From the NCBI GenBank assembly GCA_003245575.1, contig QKCR01000088.1, positions 1-55,810 on the forward strand: 55,810 nt of DNA, written 5' to 3'. The position numbers and the translations under genes are program-made. The stretch comes from Alphaproteobacteria bacterium (GTDB lineage Bacteria > Pseudomonadota > Alphaproteobacteria > Micavibrionales > Micavibrionaceae). The stretch's first letter is position 1. The number at the start of each line of letters is the position of its first letter. Below are positions 29,851-40,909 of the stretch, piece by piece. A model generated the notes under the pieces. It searched no databases, was not told where the DNA came from, and saw only the letters and a list, made by a program, of their open reading frames with translations.

Positions 29851-31278
29851 ATGTCTGAGTTCGGGGGAAATAAAGCATCAGTTGTGTCACTTTACGGTCA
29901 GGCTCTGGCTCCGGAGACATTTGATCCGACACCTGAAGTTCGTGCACTCTGGGAAAAGGTGTACAACAATATGCGCGAAGAGTTCGGCGAAGCCATCTTC
30001 CGCAGCTGGCTGAAACCTATGGCCTTGCAAGCCTGCTATCATGGAACATTAGAAGTGTCGGTTCCGACACGCTTTATGAAAGACTGGATCTCCACACATT
30101 ATGTCGAACGTATTCGTCAAATGTGCAAAGAAGCGGGTGAAGGCATTGAACGCCTTGAGATCGTTGTTGTCCACGGACACGCCTCTGAAGAGATCAAGGA
30201 AGAAGAAGCTCCGAAAGCTCTGAAATCAAACGTCAACGAACTGGCTGAAAAGCTTGATCTGTCATCTCCTCTGGACCCGCGTTTCAAATTCGAAACCTTT
30301 GTCGTCGGAAAATCGAATGCATTGGCGCACGCCGCTGCAAGCCGCGTTGTGGAATGCAATGTACCGTTCAACCCGCTCTTCATCTATGGCGGTGTTGGTT
30401 TGGGTAAAACCCACCTGATGCACGCCATCGCTTGGGAATTGAAAGAAAAGCAACCTGAAAAGGTGGTCATGTATCTCTCTGCCGAGAAATTCATGTACCA
30501 GTTTGTCAAAGCAATCCGTGCGCAAGATACAATGACCTTTAAGGAAATCTTCCGCTCTGTTGATGTACTGATGATTGATGACATCCAATTCATTGCAGGA
30601 AAAGATTCCACACAAGAAGAGTTCTTCCACACATTCAATGCACTGGTTGACCAGAATAAACAGATCATTATCGCAGCTGATCGCGCTCCAAGCGAACTCC
30701 AAGGAATTGATGAACGTCTGCGCTCCCGTATGTCTTGGGGCTTGGTGGCAGATATTCATGCCAGCACCTACGACCTGCGCCTGGGCATTCTGAAGACCCG
30801 TAGCGTTCAATTGGGTGTCGAAGTGCCTGAGCCTGTACTGGAATTCTTGGCTCTGAAAGTCACATCGAATATTCGTGAGCTGGAAGGTGCGTTGAACCGT
30901 ATCGTGGCACATGCCGACGTGACAAAATCGGAAATCACCCTGGAATCAACACAAGATGTCTTGCAAGACCTGTTGCGCTCCAGCGATCGCCGCATCACGA
31001 TCGACGAAATTCAGCGCCGTGTTGCTGAACATTATAACGTACGTATTGCAGATATGCATTCCTCACGTCGCGCCCGCTCTGTAGCACGCCCACGTCAAGT
31101 AGCGATGTATCTGGCAAAGCAATTGACGGCACGCTCTTTGCCTGAGATCGGACGTAAGTTCGGTGGTCGTGATCATACGACAGTGATGCATGCTGTTAAA
31201 AAGGTAGATGAGTTGATTGCCGAGGATCCGTCTTTCGCACAAGACGTAGAAGTCTTGCGCCGTACCCTGACGGGCTAG
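29851..31278 (+). CDS. dnaA: Chromosomal replication initiator DnaA
   Basis: AAA+ initiator that melts oriC. The start at 29851 (MSEFGGNKASVV, GGGAG upstream) is chosen; an in-frame start at 29800 adds 17 residues without a ribosome site. About 475 residues. Domain I is WEKVYNNMREEFGEAIFRSWLKP, domain II is a short Glu/Lys linker, and domain III has Walker A GGVGLGKTH, Walker B VDVLMIDDIQF, and the arginine finger region ERLRSRMSWG. Domain IV ends with the DnaA-box signature GRDHTTVMHAVKKV. Neighbours rpsT and dnaN/recF/gyrB place it in the classical replication cluster. Confidence 0.97.
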   Translation: MSEFGGNKASVVSLYGQALAPETFDPTPEVRALWEKVYNNMREEFGEAIFRSWLKPMALQACYHGTLEVSVPTRFMKDWISTHYVERIRQMCKEAGEGIERLEIVVVHGHASEEIKEEEAPKALKSNVNELAEKLDLSSPLDPRFKFETFVVGKSNALAHAAASRVVECNVPFNPLFIYGGVGLGKTHLMHAIAWELKEKQPEKVVMYLSAEKFMYQFVKAIRAQDTMTFKEIFRSVDVLMIDDIQFIAGKDSTQEEFFHTFNALVDQNKQIIIAADRAPSELQGIDERLRSRMSWGLVADIHASTYDLRLGILKTRSVQLGVEVPEPVLEFLALKVTSNIRELEGALNRIVAHADVTKSEITLESTQDVLQDLLRSSDRRITIDEIQRRVAEHYNVRIADMHSSRRARSVARPRQVAMYLAKQLTARSLPEIGRKFGGRDHTTVMHAVKKVDELIAEDPSFAQDVEVLRRTLTG

Positions 31279-31307
31279 GCCTGACCATATAAGAATTCAT
31301 TCAGGAA

Positions 31308-31336
31308 AAACCCGCCGATAAGGCGGGCTTTTTTTG
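31308..31336. terminator. Bidirectional terminator between dnaA and the HAD gene
   Basis: The stem CCCGCC/GGCGGG with loop GATAA is flanked by AAAAA upstream and seven T downstream, in the gap between two convergent genes. Confidence 0.9.
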
Positions 31337-32143
31337 TTATGGGGCAGAAACCTGTCTGCCTGGTAAACTAATAACAACTTTAGGGCCGCGATCTCTATCG
31401 GCTTTCCAAGCCCGTTTCATCTCAAGAAGATCATAAAATTGAAAATCCACATAGCTTGGTTTTGTCTCTAATGGGCGACCGTGGTGGATGTGGACGGTCA
31501 GGCAACCCGGATGATGCTCTTTGATAACTCTGAGATTGGCATCGGTATCTTCCTGAAATGTCCCGTCATTCGGGTCAACGCCCATAGCTTCAAAACTGCT
31601 CTCAACGAGAGCCGGGGACAAATGTTTTAACTGGAACTCGGATTGCTCAAGACCACAAATAGCACTCTCTTGGAAAAAATCACGGATGCCCATCTGCTCG
31701 ACTAAAGGGAACAGCAGATTTTCTCGGCAGCTATGGCTGGCAATACCTTGCGGAATTATGCCGTGCGTAATGTTAAATGCCTCTTTGAGGTCGAGCCTGT
31801 TTTTAACAAGCTGCGGGTAATGCTGAAGAAATGCTGCTTTAACACGTGTGTTATAAGCGTGGTAAATCGGAACAACGATGTCCTCTCTGGAAATTCCGTG
31901 CTGAGCCCCCCAAAGACAAAAACTTGTAAATGTATCTCTATATCTTTGGTATCCGTTATCAGCCAAATGAATAGCCGCATCACGGGTCAGGCCTGCTTTT
32001 TTCAAGACTGGAATGGACAGGGCGGCATCTGCCAAAGCCGCCACACAAAAAGCGTTATAATCTTCAAATAATTTGGCATCATAGAAAACATTGTCAAAAT
32101 CAGAGACATGGGCGAGGGATGAGCTTAAGCGGCGCTTTGGCAT
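31337..32143 (-). CDS. HAD-superfamily hydrolase-like protein
   Basis: A 268-residue protein with a recognisable haloacid-dehalogenase frame. Motif I is SDFDNVFYDA (nucleophile and acid/base Asp) near 14-23. A helical cap region follows. Motif II is a Ser in GIASHSCREN, motif III is Lys in FQLKHLSPAL, and motif IV is QEDTDANLRVIKEHHPG. The motif I form DFDNVFYD departs from the usual DxDGT/DxDNT. Substrate unknown. It sits on the opposite strand between dnaA and dnaN, an unusual interruption of that pair. Its start has no good ribosome site. Confidence 0.75.
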   Translation of the reverse strand: MPKRRLSSSLAHVSDFDNVFYDAKLFEDYNAFCVAALADAALSIPVLKKAGLTRDAAIHLADNGYQRYRDTFTSFCLWGAQHGISREDIVVPIYHAYNTRVKAAFLQHYPQLVKNRLDLKEAFNITHGIIPQGIASHSCRENLLFPLVEQMGIRDFFQESAICGLEQSEFQLKHLSPALVESSFEAMGVDPNDGTFQEDTDANLRVIKEHHPGCLTVHIHHGRPLETKPSYVDFQFYDLLEMKRAWKADRDRGPKVVISLPGRQVSAP

Positions 32144-32337
32144 ATAGATAGAGTGTCCTAAGTCAGATTTTAAGGGTATGGGTTGTAATATTATGAATAC
32201 TCGAGAGCGTCAATAAAATTATGCATAAAGCCTGTGGGAAACTTGCCACAAGCTATAGAAAGGCTTGGCTCAGGCGATTCGAGCGGCTATATTTTCTTAT
32301 CACATAAGAATCAGTTTTGAAGGAAGAGGACTCCTCA

Positions 32338-33459
32338 ATGAAGTTTAGCATTGATCGCGCCGCATTACTCCGCGCATTGGCACACGTACAAAGCGTTGTT
32401 GAACGCCGTAGCACTATCCCGATTTTGTCCAACGTCCGCCTGAAAGCCGATGACGGCATGTTGTCCTTGGCAACCACTGACATGGATATTGAGATCACCG
32501 AAGCAATTGCGGCAGACGTAGAAAAATCCGGCGAGACAACAGCTCCGGCTGTCACGCTTCACGACATCGTTCGTAAAATGCCAGACTCTGCAAAGGTGAC
32601 AATCGAACTCGATCCGTCAGGCAATTTTATCACTGTTCGTGCTGGTCGTTCTGACTTCCGCCTGAGCTGCTTGCCTGTTTCCGACTTCCCGCAATTCGGT
32701 GGCGGAGATTATCCAGTATCATTCTCAACTCGTGCTGCGGATTTGCGTGCTCTGATCGATCGTACAAAATTTGCGATGTCCTCTGAAGAAACCCGTTACT
32801 ATTTGAACGGTATCTATCTGCACGCCGCAGAAAATGAAGGCGTAGAGGTTCTTCGCGCCGTATCGACCGACGGTCACCGTTTGGCTCGTTTTGAAATGCC
32901 GTTGCCGGAAGGCGCAGCCGGGATGCCGGGTGTGATCGTCCCGCGTAAAATGGTTTTGGAACTTGGTAAATTGTTGGAAGAAGCTGCCGACGAGATTAAA
33001 ATCAGCCTGTCTGAAAACAAAATCACCGTAGCCTTTGATCACATCGTTTTGACATCCAAACTGATTGACGGGACATTCCCTGACTATCAACGTGTGATCC
33101 CACAAGGAAATGATAAGATTATCGAAGTTGACCCGAAAATCTTCTCAAGCGCGATCGACCGTGTATCCACGATCTCTGACGGAAAATCCCGTGCGGTTAA
33201 AATCACATTGAACGGAAAAACCTTGACCTTGTCTGCAAACTCTCCGGAAGCAGGCAGCGCGAAGGAAGAAATCGAAGTCAGCAGTGATGCGCCGGATATC
33301 GAAATTGGCTTTAATGCGCGCTATTTGCTCGACATTACATCCCAAGTCGATAACGAAGGCGGTTGCCGCTTGTCCTTCTCCGACCCGAGCGCCCCAACCA
33401 TCATTCAGGACACCAGTGACCCAAGCTCATTGTATGTTCTGATGCCGCTGCGCGTGTGA
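32338..33459 (+). CDS. dnaN: DNA polymerase III beta subunit (sliding clamp)
   Basis: Ring-shaped processivity clamp, 373 residues in three similar domains. The start at 32338 gives the canonical MKFSIDRAALLRAL; an ATG 21 bases upstream lies inside the ribosome-site region (GGAAGAGG). Family phrases are VERRSTIPILSNV, FRLSCLPVSDFP, RYYLNGIYLHA, VSTDGHRLARFEMPLP, and the ending SSLYVLMPLRV, which forms the partner-binding pocket. recF follows nine bases after the stop, the usual operon. Confidence 0.97.
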   Translation: MKFSIDRAALLRALAHVQSVVERRSTIPILSNVRLKADDGMLSLATTDMDIEITEAIAADVEKSGETTAPAVTLHDIVRKMPDSAKVTIELDPSGNFITVRAGRSDFRLSCLPVSDFPQFGGGDYPVSFSTRAADLRALIDRTKFAMSSEETRYYLNGIYLHAAENEGVEVLRAVSTDGHRLARFEMPLPEGAAGMPGVIVPRKMVLELGKLLEEAADEIKISLSENKITVAFDHIVLTSKLIDGTFPDYQRVIPQGNDKIIEVDPKIFSSAIDRVSTISDGKSRAVKITLNGKTLTLSANSPEAGSAKEEIEVSSDAPDIEIGFNARYLLDITSQVDNEGGCRLSFSDPSAPTIIQDTSDPSSLYVLMPLRV

Positions 33460-33468
33460 TCTTAAGGC

Positions 33469-34593
33469 ATGACCGCAATCACAGAACTTAGACTGCGGAA
33501 TTTCCGATCTTATACCGAGGCCTGTCTCACCGGACTGGCCTCGTCCTTTGTCGTACTGACAGGCGATAACGGAGCAGGGAAGACAAATATTCTTGAAGCA
33601 ATTTCTCTTTTATCTCCCGGTAAAGGCCTGCGCTCTGCAGATTTGACTGATTTCCAAAACCGCGAGATGCGTGTTCCGTGGGGCATTACCGCACGTGTAA
33701 ACACGGGATATGGCGAAATTGCCGTAGGTACGGGAAAAGATACAGAAAAAAACCGCAGAACCGTGACCATTCAAGGAGAGCAAGCCAAAAGCCAAAGCGC
33801 GCTGTCCGAATATTTCTCGTGCTTGTGGCTCACCCCGCAAATGGATCGTCTCTTTATTGATGCGTCCGGCGCCCGCCGTCGTTTTTTGGACCGTATGGTC
33901 TTCACCTTTGATGCGGGGCACGCAGGGCGGATCACCCGCTTTGAAAATGCGTTAGCCCAGCGCTCAAAGTTATTGAAAGACGGGAATGCCAGCCCCGTAT
34001 GGCTGGATTCACTGGAAAAACAAATGGCCGAAACGGCAGTGGCGGTAGCGGCTGCGCGGATTGACTTCGTGGACCGATTGCAAAAAGTCTGTGATCGCCG
34101 CCCCTCTAAAGACTTTCCGATTTCCGAACTTGCTTTAGGAGGCTTGGTAGAGGAGGGATTGCAACGCGGAAGTGCTCTCTCTGTCGAAGAAGAATACAGA
34201 TCACATTTGAAAAAATCCCGTGCCGAGGATGGAATTAACGGCGGAGCATCGGCAGGAATTCATCGCACGGATTTTTGCATTACCTACCGGGAAAAAAATA
34301 TGCCCGCACATGAATGCTCGACCGGTGAACAAAAAGCATTATTGATCGGGATTGTTTTGGCGCACGCTGATCTTATAAATGCCGAAAAAGGATCACCTCC
34401 CATTTTACTCTTGGATGAGGTTGCTGCACATTTGGACCCAAGTCGGAGGAAGTCTTTATATGACCTTCTTTCCCATATCGGCGGACAGGTTTGGATGACG
34501 GGAACGGAAGCTGAAATCTTCCGCGGCGTTCCCGAAAAATCATCATTTTTTACAGTCGATTCCGGTCATTTTTTGCCTCAAAAAGCAGCATAA
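33469..34593 (+). CDS. recF: Recombination protein RecF
   Basis: SMC-like ATPase that loads RecA at gapped DNA with RecO and RecR. 374 residues. Walker A is GDNGAGKTNILEAISLLSPG near the N-terminus, the ABC-type signature is in STGEQKALLIGIVLAHA, and Walker B is ILLLDEVAAHLD followed by RRKSLYDLL. LRLRNFRSY is the conserved opening. It lies between dnaN and gyrB as expected. Confidence 0.96.
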   Translation: MTAITELRLRNFRSYTEACLTGLASSFVVLTGDNGAGKTNILEAISLLSPGKGLRSADLTDFQNREMRVPWGITARVNTGYGEIAVGTGKDTEKNRRTVTIQGEQAKSQSALSEYFSCLWLTPQMDRLFIDASGARRRFLDRMVFTFDAGHAGRITRFENALAQRSKLLKDGNASPVWLDSLEKQMAETAVAVAAARIDFVDRLQKVCDRRPSKDFPISELALGGLVEEGLQRGSALSVEEEYRSHLKKSRAEDGINGGASAGIHRTDFCITYREKNMPAHECSTGEQKALLIGIVLAHADLINAEKGSPPILLLDEVAAHLDPSRRKSLYDLLSHIGGQVWMTGTEAEIFRGVPEKSSFFTVDSGHFLPQKAA

Positions 34594-34721
34594 AATCCGC
34601 ATAAAAAACGGGGAAAAAACCGCTTTTTTTGGTGGTCTTTTTTGCCCGTTCTGATATAACAGACTTTCCTATAAAAACCCCAGAAATCCAAGGGAAAACC
34701 GCGCTATTAAGGCGTCTTTAA

Positions 34722-37190
<2,469 letters not shown>

Positions 37191-37216
37191 TGCACATTAG
37201 ATGAAACAGATAAAAG

Positions 37217-37243
37217 AAAAGGTGGCATCTGCCACCTTTTTTC
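37217..37243. terminator. Terminator between gyrB and the pilin-like gene
   Basis: The stem AAAAGGTGGCA/TGCCACCTTTT with a two-base loop is followed by T on the plus strand and flanked by A on the other side. It can act for both convergent units. Confidence 0.88.
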
Positions 37244-37262
37244 TTGGAATTAAAAGCGATGA

Positions 37263-38024
37263 TTACCGCGCAATCAAAACATGTTGATAGATATAAAGCG
37301 CGGGGTCTGATCCGGATGCTTTATAACAGAAATCCATCTTTCCTTCGAGATCGGCAACCGTGTCCCCGAGCGTCGTTGTCGATGTGCTGAGATCGCCATC
37401 ATAATAGTCAATGGCTGGAATATTATCTTCAACGGGCGGCACATTGTTCGGGTTGTCGATATTAAAGGAATTATTTATCGACCGACAAACTGCCATTTTT
37501 AACCCATAAAAGGAAATAACCAGATCAGGTTCTGTGCTTCCCAGTGATTCAACAATAACTTTTGCAGGGAATATAGCTCCGGCCATCGGAGCGCTCCCGT
37601 TCAAAAGATAATTGTCGATGATATAACTTGATCCGACAGGGGCAGCACGAACTTTGCCGCCGGCAGGGTCAAATATTTCACATGTTGCGACACTGCAATT
37701 CGCATTCCCTGTATAGATTGTTCCGCCTGACGCACTAAGTGTCGTGACGCTATTGGTAAACCCAAGATCAGCTTCTGAAACTTCATTGAGGAGCATTTTG
37801 TTAACAGCACGATCAATAGTCTTGGCATAGGAAATGATTTCTGACGCACCAACTTTTGCTGTCTTGTCGTCAATATCCCCTGACTTTTGCTGCATACTGC
37901 GTGTGTAGGTTATCCCAAGAATACCAAACAGGATAACCCCGATAAAGACATAGATCAAAGCACTTCCCCGTTGGGATGGTCCGTGGGGGGAAGGAAGGGG
38001 AAACTGTGAAGGTATCTGTGTCAT
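37263..38024 (-). CDS. Type IV pilin-like protein, last gene of the Dot/Icm-like cassette
   Basis: A 253-residue protein with a proline-rich 20-residue leader ending QRG, then a prepilin-peptidase-like junction and hydrophobic helix: G20/SALIYVFIGVILFGILG. After cleavage, residue 5 would be Tyr, not the Glu usual in major pilins, as in tip-type minor pseudopilins (GspK-like). The rest is Ser/Thr/Gly-rich, with four Cys (NCSVATC, VCRS, FCYK) that could form two disulfides. It begins five bases after the DotL-like gene, so it is almost certainly co-transcribed. A role at the tip or outside the secretion channel is inference. Confidence 0.7.
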   Translation of the reverse strand: MTQIPSQFPLPSPHGPSQRGSALIYVFIGVILFGILGITYTRSMQQKSGDIDDKTAKVGASEIISYAKTIDRAVNKMLLNEVSEADLGFTNSVTTLSASGGTIYTGNANCSVATCEIFDPAGGKVRAAPVGSSYIIDNYLLNGSAPMAGAIFPAKVIVESLGSTEPDLVISFYGLKMAVCRSINNSFNIDNPNNVPPVEDNIPAIDYYDGDLSTSTTTLGDTVADLEGKMDFCYKASGSDPALYIYQHVLIAR

Positions 38025-38029
38025 AAGCT

Positions 38030-40309
38030 CTATGAATCCGTATTGCTGGTCTGCTCGTCATCCGTAGAACGGAAGATGGATTCTCTGGCTTTGCGGGCCG
38101 CATCTTCCAGAACATGTTTGGTATCTTCATCAAGATCAACGGCAGCCTCAGCCTTCTCGACAAAGTCCATCCATGATGTTCCTGTCGGGATTTCGTCGGC
38201 ATCGTCACTATCAGTTGCAGCTGGCGCGGCAGCCTGATCGGGTTTGCTTGTAAACGCGCCCATCGGATTTCCGCCATTGGCATTGGATTGAGCTGAAGAA
38301 GAAGCGGCAGGTTTCGCAACAGGTTTTGCTTCTTCAATCTCGTCCAGATTATGCGCAAGACTGTAAACCGAAACCAGACCGAACGTACCGCTGTCAATCA
38401 TCGGAGCCTGAACATTCTCGGCAAGATCAAGAGCGTTGCAAAGGGCAGCAATCTCGGCAGAGGTTGGAAGGTTGACATCAGCCTTCATAGCTGTCCAGCC
38501 TTTTTTAACCATCTTATCGCGCAACTTGGTAATGGCGGACATATGTTTCATCGCTGTTTCATCAACAGGCGGCAAAGCTACATAACGTGTAACACGCATC
38601 GCCTTGGCATGTCCCGGATCAGAGAAGAAGAACTTCACATCGACAACAGCTTCACCGAACGCAATAACAGCTTGTCCTTCTTTGAATCCACGCACAGCGT
38701 CATAGTTGGCACGTCCGCGTGTCTGGACACTGGCCTGCATGTTATCAGAGTAAGAGTGAGAAAGGCTTCCGGCCTCAGTTGCAAAGCCGGACACCTCTGT
38801 CACAAACGACGAACCAACAGTCTTTTCAAAGAATTCTTTGGTTTGTGTCGGGTCTTCCAACTTACCGAAGATCTTGATGTTACAGTTCGCAGCAATCGAA
38901 CGGGCTTCTTCCTTCACACGTTTTTCCAACGCAGGCAAATCCTGTGCGGAGAAGATCATAGAGAACCCGAGAGAACGAGCCTGTGCCGCCATAACCGCCA
39001 TACCTTGCGCCGCATAGTAACCGACCTCATCAAAGATCGTCATAAACGGTGTCGCAGAGTTTGTCGGTTTGTTCTCGATAACGGTGGCGCTATCACCTTC
39101 AACAGTTGCACCCAAAGAGGCACCCATCATCCCTTTGATTGTCGCGGAAACAATTTTACCCAAGTTCGCAGCTTCATCTGCGGACTTTTCGAGAGCAGGG
39201 ATCAGAACAATCAGAATACGACGGTTCAACACAACGTCGAGCATATCAACGTCAGCAGCCTGCGCATCAAAGATGTATCCATAGTCATCCGCCAAAGATT
39301 GCAAGGAACGGGTAAACTGCATCGACAGATAACCGTGCTGCGTTTTGGCAGTGGTGGTATCAATCATCGGCTGATCAGGCCCCATAGGTTTGTCGCGTCC
39401 TTCGTCATCAAAAGCAGCATCAACATAACCAGGCAATGTTTCCAGATAACCTTTAAGACCTTGGCGCAAATGATCGGGAATGCTCTCGTCACGAGAGAGT
39501 TTCACAATGCTCCCCAATGTCAAATTCTGGCGGATGGTTCCGACACTCATCGGAAGGTCAAGGAAGTCACGACGCCATGTCAGAACAGGAAGCAGCGAGC
39601 CGATCAAGGAAACCGCACGTTCTTTCCACATCGCGTTGTCACCCTCGGCATCCGGCATCAGGGAAACCAGCATTTGGGTCAGATAGGATGCAGAACCGCT
39701 CGAAAACGGGTTCATGGTATTGGAAGGCGCTTTGCGGTCCGAGTTACCCGTCATATAGTTGAGGACGAGCAAGTCATCATCACGTCCGAAGCGACGAACA
39801 AGAGAAGACAGCGCAGACCACAAGTCGGTATCGGCTTTACCGTCAATGTAAACAAACCCTGAACCCCAGGCGAGAGCATTTGTTGCCATACCGCGAAGTC
39901 CGACAGTTTTACCCGAACCTGTTGTCCCAAGATAAAGAACGTGGGTACGCGCATCAGAGTTACTGAACCAGACTTCCTCACGTTTCGGGTCTGTGTTTCC
40001 GAGGAACAAGATCCCCTCGGCTTCACCGCTACGGGCATTCTTGTCTTTGTGTTTACTTCCCAATGGGAGTTTGAAAGGCAGGGATTTATCGCGACCGCGC
40101 AGCCAAAGATAATAAAGGAGACCTGATACAACAACCAAGTCAGCCCATTCCATCATGGTGGAGTTGAACTGGATAGCAACGCCCATCAGGAAGAAGACGG
40201 CAAAAGAGTTTGTAGGGTTCTCCAGCCAATCTGCGATCCTGACGCCTAACGGACGGGCGTCCCGGAGGAGCGACTTATGTTTGACTTCATATTTTGAGTC
40301 GAGTGCCAT
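38030..40309 (-). CDS. dotL: DotL/IcmO-like type IV secretion coupling ATPase
   Basis: Inner-membrane coupling protein recruiting substrates to a type IVB (Dot/Icm, IncI-like) secretion system. 759 residues. Two N-terminal membrane segments (about 35-50 and 56-70) precede VWFSNSDARTHVLYLGTTGSGKT, the DotL-type entry to the ATPase, with Walker A GTTGSGKT at 128-135. Walker B is FMTIFDEVGYYAAQGM in the middle. The C-terminal 150 residues are Ala/Ser/Asp-rich and disordered, where DotL binds adaptors. Lies six bases from the preceding gene. The symbol is by similarity. Confidence 0.88.
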   Translation of the reverse strand: MALDSKYEVKHKSLLRDARPLGVRIADWLENPTNSFAVFFLMGVAIQFNSTMMEWADLVVVSGLLYYLWLRGRDKSLPFKLPLGSKHKDKNARSGEAEGILFLGNTDPKREEVWFSNSDARTHVLYLGTTGSGKTVGLRGMATNALAWGSGFVYIDGKADTDLWSALSSLVRRFGRDDDLLVLNYMTGNSDRKAPSNTMNPFSSGSASYLTQMLVSLMPDAEGDNAMWKERAVSLIGSLLPVLTWRRDFLDLPMSVGTIRQNLTLGSIVKLSRDESIPDHLRQGLKGYLETLPGYVDAAFDDEGRDKPMGPDQPMIDTTTAKTQHGYLSMQFTRSLQSLADDYGYIFDAQAADVDMLDVVLNRRILIVLIPALEKSADEAANLGKIVSATIKGMMGASLGATVEGDSATVIENKPTNSATPFMTIFDEVGYYAAQGMAVMAAQARSLGFSMIFSAQDLPALEKRVKEEARSIAANCNIKIFGKLEDPTQTKEFFEKTVGSSFVTEVSGFATEAGSLSHSYSDNMQASVQTRGRANYDAVRGFKEGQAVIAFGEAVVDVKFFFSDPGHAKAMRVTRYVALPPVDETAMKHMSAITKLRDKMVKKGWTAMKADVNLPTSAEIAALCNALDLAENVQAPMIDSGTFGLVSVYSLAHNLDEIEEAKPVAKPAASSSAQSNANGGNPMGAFTSKPDQAAAPAATDSDDADEIPTGTSWMDFVEKAEAAVDLDEDTKHVLEDAARKARESIFRSTDDEQTSNTDS

Positions 40310-40315
40310 CTTGTG

Positions 40316-40888
40316 CTATCTCCCTTCCAGAAAATCTTCGGCATTCATAGGCTGACTAACAGTAGAGCCTGAAGCGGAAGAGGTTGCAGATGATGACGTA
40401 TCAATGCCGGCAAACATACGGATCATTGAAGATGTAATCAGAAACAGAATGACAAACAGAACCAGCGCAGAAGAAACATAGGCCAATGGTTTATAAACGT
40501 AGGTCTTTATCTTTGTATCATCGCTCTGTCCTGATCTGATAACAGGAACAGAATAATCGTAAGGCATACCGCGTGACCGATCAGAAGCGGGCATATCTCC
40601 GTAAGAACGGAACTGCCCTTGTGCTTTTTCCATGGCAGAAGAAATACTCATCAGCGCCCGTACGGCATCTTCTTTCTTCTGGTAGCGTGCAATCTCGAGC
40701 ACATCAGCACGTGGTGTTTTAAGGACCAGAGAAAATTCATTATCATTATCCGCAGGACGAACTTCCATAGCAGAAGATTTCGCCTGCCCGATTTCCATTT
40801 GCCAAACAACCGGAGATACGGCATCAGGCAAAGATAAAATCAGAATACCGTCAACGACTTTAGCGTGGGGAGAGAATTTTTCGGCCAT
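40316..40888 (-). CDS. Single-TM protein between DotM and DotL
   Basis: A 190-residue protein I cannot assign. It has a soluble N-terminal domain (about 1-110, with ILILSLPDAVSPVVWQMEIG and AMEKAQGQFR), one membrane helix (PLAYVSSALVLFVILFLI, about 134-158) and a short Ser-rich tail with SQPMNAEDFLEGR. In known Dot/Icm systems the DotM and DotL genes are associated with small adaptors (IcmS, IcmW, DotN), but this sequence resembles none of them. The position and tight spacing (21 and 6 bases) suggest it is a structural or coupling-complex subunit (inference). Confidence 0.7.
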   Translation of the reverse strand: MAEKFSPHAKVVDGILILSLPDAVSPVVWQMEIGQAKSSAMEVRPADNDNEFSLVLKTPRADVLEIARYQKKEDAVRALMSISSAMEKAQGQFRSYGDMPASDRSRGMPYDYSVPVIRSGQSDDTKIKTYVYKPLAYVSSALVLFVILFLITSSMIRMFAGIDTSSSATSSASGSTVSQPMNAEDFLEGR

Positions 40889-40909
40889 AATAATTCCTTT
40901 AAAAATGTT

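Noticed and set aside
38351-39862. 503-codon open frame antisense to the DotL-like gene
   Set aside because: No family features or ribosome site, many Arg/His/Cys; the opposite strand has a clear ATPase.
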